DNA of 64,000 nt from Phorcus lineatus (Eukaryota; Mollusca; Gastropoda; Trochida; Trochidae): contig OV121086.1 of NCBI GenBank assembly GCA_921293015.1, forward strand, positions 37,261,194 through 37,325,193, written 5' to 3'. The position numbers were made by a program, and so were the translations under genes. Under the pieces are notes generated by a model that saw only the letters and a program-made list of their open reading frames with translations, did no database searches and was not told the origin of the DNA. Below are positions 59,781 through 64,000 of this stretch, in pieces (positions within the stretch are counted from its first letter, which is position 1; every line of letters begins with the position of its first letter).

Positions 59781-61791
59781 ACACGGACTGGGCGCCGGCC
59801 AAGCGGTCATTGTGACAGGGGAATCCCCTTTATGACATGCGATCGTTGATTGGCTTATTCATTTTCGTTCCTGACACGATGTCTGAGTTCCAAATTCCAA
59901 ATTGATTTTATTTTTTACCACTTTAGAACTTTTATTAACTTAATTTGGGTGTCTATGACCTATTCTAAATCTTATTCCCCCATTCATTGCAAATAACTAA
60001 GGCATATAGGCCCCACGTCGGCGACATAACACAATGGTGGAAGCAGACGTTAAACTTCAACCCAACAACACGATGCCTGCATTCCAAAATGACTCGCTTC
60101 TCTACTATCACATGTCGCTGTGAGAACACCTGCAATCGGTCGACTATAGGGGGAGCATGTCCTTGCCGTACAGCCGTAGGCCTATATATTGCCTTTTGTC
60201 GATGATTATTGAAAATAAGTAAATATCATGATTTTGGCATTTAAGTGATGAAAATGCAATTATTTCGAAAAGTATTAATTCTTTAATTTCAGTAAGCTGC
60301 CTTACGCCCACATACAATTATAAACAAATAAAACAGAATTAGAGAGGAAGTGAATTGACAATGTTTATTCCACCTCGTCAACTGAAAATATGGGAGTAGA
60401 GCGAGATTACAGTGCCTGTTTAGACCAGATTTTTCAAGTACTATATAACTTCCTTGAAGTGTTATAAACAACGTATGTGATCGATCTCTTACATAATATC
60501 CTTATTATCATTTCCTGTTCCGTGGACAGCTGTGCTTTATTGTTTTATGCCTGACTGGCTGGCTGATAAATTAGATAACATCATTGTTGATTTCAGCTTT
60601 ACCGTTCATGCATTGTATAATGTCTGAGAGACTACGTGGAATAAGATATATCTATAGAAATGTAGATTATGCGGTTTTGATTATGTTCAAGATTAATCCA
60701 ACTATATTTTATATTTTTCACTATCTTTTAAATGTCAAAAGCATGTGTTCATTTACTGTGAATAATTGGCGAAAAAAATCAAAACAAAGTAACTATTTGT
60801 CAATCCGGGATTAGGAGGAGATAATTTTTATTGTCATTTACTAAAGTGAATCTATCATTAATTATGGTTGGTGCCCTTTTGTCAGTAAGACTGGTAAATA
60901 CATGTACGTTAAAAATTACTGCCAGGTTTGTATACATCATTTTTCAAGTCATTCTTATTCTTATCCATTCGTATTAGAAATCCCATATTGGAACTATCGG
61001 GACGCATGGTGTACGAGGTGAACCCCTTGTCGATGACTTTGAAATAATGAAAATATTAAATCAATTTTCGATGTATTATCATGAGATTATACCTTAAAAT
61101 TTTACTGATGGATTGTCAACTCAAATGCGAGACATACCAAACCGGAACCTAATAAAAAGTTTAAAACACCCTATCATCAAGGTAACCCTTTTAGTTAAAC
61201 TTTATAACTAGTGACCAGTATATCCTTCATGTATTCCCTTTTTATAATCATCAGTGATATTTTGAAATTATGGCAAACGTGTCTTAAATTTCTGAAAAAT
61301 GATTGTGTTTTTGTTAAATGTCAACTTGGTGTTCAATTATGCTCTTAAAAACTTGGATAACTATATGTGAACTGTATGGATATTAAAAGTGCATTGATTT
61401 TACAGTTGTTTAATCCAGGTTCAATTTATTGCCAAATATAAAAAACCCCACCTCAAACACCTATCTGCCATAGATAAGAAATTTCAAATAGTTAGGAATT
61501 GAGTAATAGTGACGAAAATCCCCAATATATCCAAAAGTCAAAACCTAACTTTTAAAAATATCGAAAGAAATATTGTGAAGTTTGTAGTGTCCAAGCTTAC
61601 AAGTTAAATGTAAACAACTGCATAATACCAGAGTACCAGAATTGTTTATCTAATTTTGTAAAAGGTGAGGGAAATTTAAAAAAAGCTAAAAAAGATTTCA
61701 CTTTACAAAGATTTATATATATTTTTTTCATATCTCATATCTCATATGGCAGTTCAGTTGTAGAACGATTTGTTTAAAACGACATTCTCAC

Positions 61792-61915
61792 ACGCGTATC
61801 CGGTTGGGTAATTCGCGCGAGTAAGGAAACCGCGCGCATAGGATGCAGCGCAGTAAAAACACCGCTGAGTAGAGGGCGCGCTGATTGAGATTTACGACTC
61901 TCGCGGGGCCTCGCT
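61792..61915. other. CpG-rich patch in AT-rich flank
   Basis: A stretch of about 120 bases dense in CG (CGCGTATCCGG, TTCGCGCGAGTAAGG, CCGCGCGCATAGG, GAGGGCGCGCTG, CTCGCGGGGCC) within otherwise AT-rich DNA. It may be a promoter or a GC-rich repeat fragment. Confidence 0.4.
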
Positions 61916-61974
61916 AATTAAACACTGGAAGTTAAAAATTAAGGTTGTAGACCCCCTTTAAATGCGCTTTTAAC

Positions 61975-63070
61975 GGTATCGTCCCATAAGACAGAATTCC
62001 CAAAAGACAGAAAGCTTAAAACAACACTTTTCATGGTTGACTAATCTTGTGTAACAAGGGCTCTACCCTTTGAAAATATTGGAACGGCCCAGATAAATAA
62101 GGACAGAATTCCAAAAAGACACCATTAAGATACAACAGTTGGTTTTTTTCACTCGATGGATGATGATAACATATAAATAAACTTTATAACACGAAGCACC
62201 ATTTTATTCAATTCACATAGGGTCTCTGTTAACACATATATGGCTTATTTTCAAAATTGGTAGCATTTTCTGCCCAATGAAGATTTTTTGTAAATTATTT
62301 GTTTTAAAAGGGTTATTTTAGGAAGAAAACAATTATACTTGTCATTTGGAAAGTTTTGATAAAATCTGCTTTAGGGTCAAAATCTGGACAGATTTACACT
62401 GTCCAGAGGTGACGGTCATAGAATATATATTCACAAAATCTGTATAAATTAACATAATAAAAATATATAATCAAATAATGCTTATAATTAGAGAGATCAT
62501 TTATGTTAACAGTGCAGTTGATGTTTCATTAATTTTTAAAAAAAATGTGTAACGTGTCCTGTAATAGTGATAGGATATGAAATAAAAAGATTCAGCAAAT
62601 TTTGTAGAAATAAGTTCCAGCAAGTATGAATTTAATTCGTCAACCTTAATTGTCCAAACTGTTACCAATGTATCTCCTTTTTTTCTTAAAACAAGGTAGT
62701 TTGTTGCCTAGAAATGGTAGGAGTGGATGGTGTTTCACTTGATATCTTTTGGGAATCATTCATTCAGATCTAGTCTTGCTTCATGTATGTGTATAATTAG
62801 AAGCCGTTAATACAGTCTATGTCCTGATTAAGCAAGTCTAGAATTGACTTAAACACAATTTAGGAGCCCGAAAGTAAATATAATGGATGACGGTACAGTA
62901 TATTATTTAAATATTTCATAGACTTAATATAAGTCTAATTCAAATTATGTCGATACTCGAACATAAGGCGGGTTGGGTCAGTCCATTGATTAATGAGGGG
63001 TGGTCAGCATTGCTCAGTTAATTAATGTTGTGACTGATTCTGTCTTTTGGGAATTCTGTCTTATGGGACC
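61975..63070. mobile_element. TIR element with perfect 32-bp inverted pair
   Basis: A 32-base terminal stretch (61981-62012, starting GTCCCATAAGACAGAATTCC) is exactly inverted at 63038-63069. CTTTTAAC flanks both sides (61967-61974 and 63071-63078) as a likely 8-bp target duplication, with a small difference of the outermost bases on the left. A third diverged copy of GGACAGAATTCC lies inside at about 62101. No transposase frame. Confidence 0.8.
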
Positions 63071-63078
63071 CTTTTAAC

Positions 63079-64000
63079 AAAGATTGTGAGTTTATCAGTT
63101 TACGTTAACCATGAATTTTGTTATTACTCTCCCGTTTGAAAACCGCCGTTCAATAAAACTACAATATTTAACACATTGTGTCATAACATCACGTTATGAT
63201 TGACGTCACATGACATCACAAGTATGACATCACAGTGTAAGCGTCGCGACAGCAGTGGTAATCAAGGCGATTTTTATTCTTTTATTCGATATAATTCTTC
63301 GAGTAATAAATAAAATACTTAACTTAGTCACGTTTAATTACATTTTATGAAGCTCGTGGATGGTATCGGTATCTAAAATAGCTTTCGCTCGTTAAATACC
63401 AAACCAGTCACTCTTTTTGAAAAATTGTTACCAAACAGGACATCGTTTAGTATTCTGATTTGATATGTGTCATTGTCATTATCACAATAACGACAATCCG
63501 TTTATTTCACATATGATCATCAATATGTTTTTTGGCACAATAAGAAAGTTTTCAGCTGGTTAATTCTGACCTATTTCGCAGCCTTGTTTCATGCAGGCGT
63601 TTTAAAACTGAAATGTGGGTATTGAATAACATTGAATCCCGGAAAGTTTCCAAACCCAACTATTTATCTCCCAATTACCTGTCACTTGATAAGTAACCTT
63701 ACAGCAATCTCACATTTTTGTATTCTTTTATGCGCTTATAAAGGGACATATTCTACGATAATTCAAATTGCACCTGATAAAAAGTATATTATTAATGAGC
63801 ACAGTATATTGGGAACCCATTTAGACCATTTTAATTCTGGATTGTTGATGATAAATCTTACCGGTATGGACACCAAAATCGTGAATTAGTATTCGAGTTT
63901 TGAACTCAAACTAAACTTCAAAACTGTCCAAAGAATCTTAGCCCTACGAACGTTTCGAGAATAGGGGAGCAGGTGTTCAAAAGCCAGATACCATCATCAA
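63079..64000. other. Right-edge flank
   Basis: AT-rich sequence. One TGACGTCA lies at 63201-63208 beside related TGACATCA words. No coding segment can be supported. Confidence 0.5.

Larger units (their letters stand above)
59067..61974. other. Downstream flank of the Kelch-like gene
   Basis: AT-rich 3' flank with a candidate poly(A) signal, an E-box cluster (59635-59780) and a CpG-rich patch (61792-61915). No exon with supported coding sequence was found. Confidence 0.6.

Noticed and set aside
59987..60205. 72-residue cysteine-containing open frame
   Set aside because: No recognisable fold, signal peptide or splice context.

Overview
This window is AT-rich animal nuclear DNA with intron-split genes, GT-AG splice sites and dense repeats. 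Several features suggest a lophotrochozoan, most likely a marine mollusc: a tRNA-derived SINE ending in CTCAC-type repeats, a pearl/HINE-like tandem-repeat element with a GGAC/GGAT tract, and many hAT-like MITEs. That placement is inference. No rRNA, functional tRNA, CRISPR array, prokaryotic operon or viral gene was found.

Two protein-coding genes can be built with matching reading frames at every junction, and they are arranged head to head. On the minus strand (positions 45.2 kb down to 1, continuing off the left edge) is a cell-surface Ig/fibronectin-III protein. It has a signal-peptide exon, a roughly 35-kb intron, one Ig-domain exon, two exons forming one FN3 domain, and the start of a second FN3 domain. 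A promoter-like ETS/E-box/YY1-type sequence at about 45.16-45.20 kb is a candidate start for this gene. On the plus strand (47.69-59.07 kb) is a complete seven-exon Kelch-like gene of 838 residues: a basic N-terminal extension, BTB, BACK, five full Kelch repeats and an incomplete sixth.

Layout: 1-7.5 kb, Ig/FN3 exons and a 42-bp minisatellite; 7.5-42.4 kb, one giant intron filled with repeat elements (a TIR family, a HINE-like tandem-repeat element, a SINE with perfect 12-bp target duplication, and a hAT-like element with perfect 8-bp target duplication); 45-47.7 kb, the divergent intergenic region with a small MITE carrying a long poly-G run; 47.7-59.1 kb, the Kelch-like gene, whose introns hold a foldback element, a long palindrome and repeated CRE palindromes; 59.1-64 kb, its downstream flank with an E-box cluster, a CpG-rich patch and another TIR element.

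The two genes have no evident shared pathway. The Ig/FN3 protein should act at the cell surface in adhesion or recognition, and the Kelch-like protein is probably an intracellular substrate adaptor for a CUL3 ubiquitin ligase. The most unusual signal is a strong local excess of the perfect CRE palindrome TGACGTCA: I located 13 copies between 47.6 and 63.2 kb and noticed none in the first 47.6 kb. Most of the excess sits in or beside repeats, but two copies lie directly upstream of the Kelch-like start codon. I found no convincing new multi-gene system.
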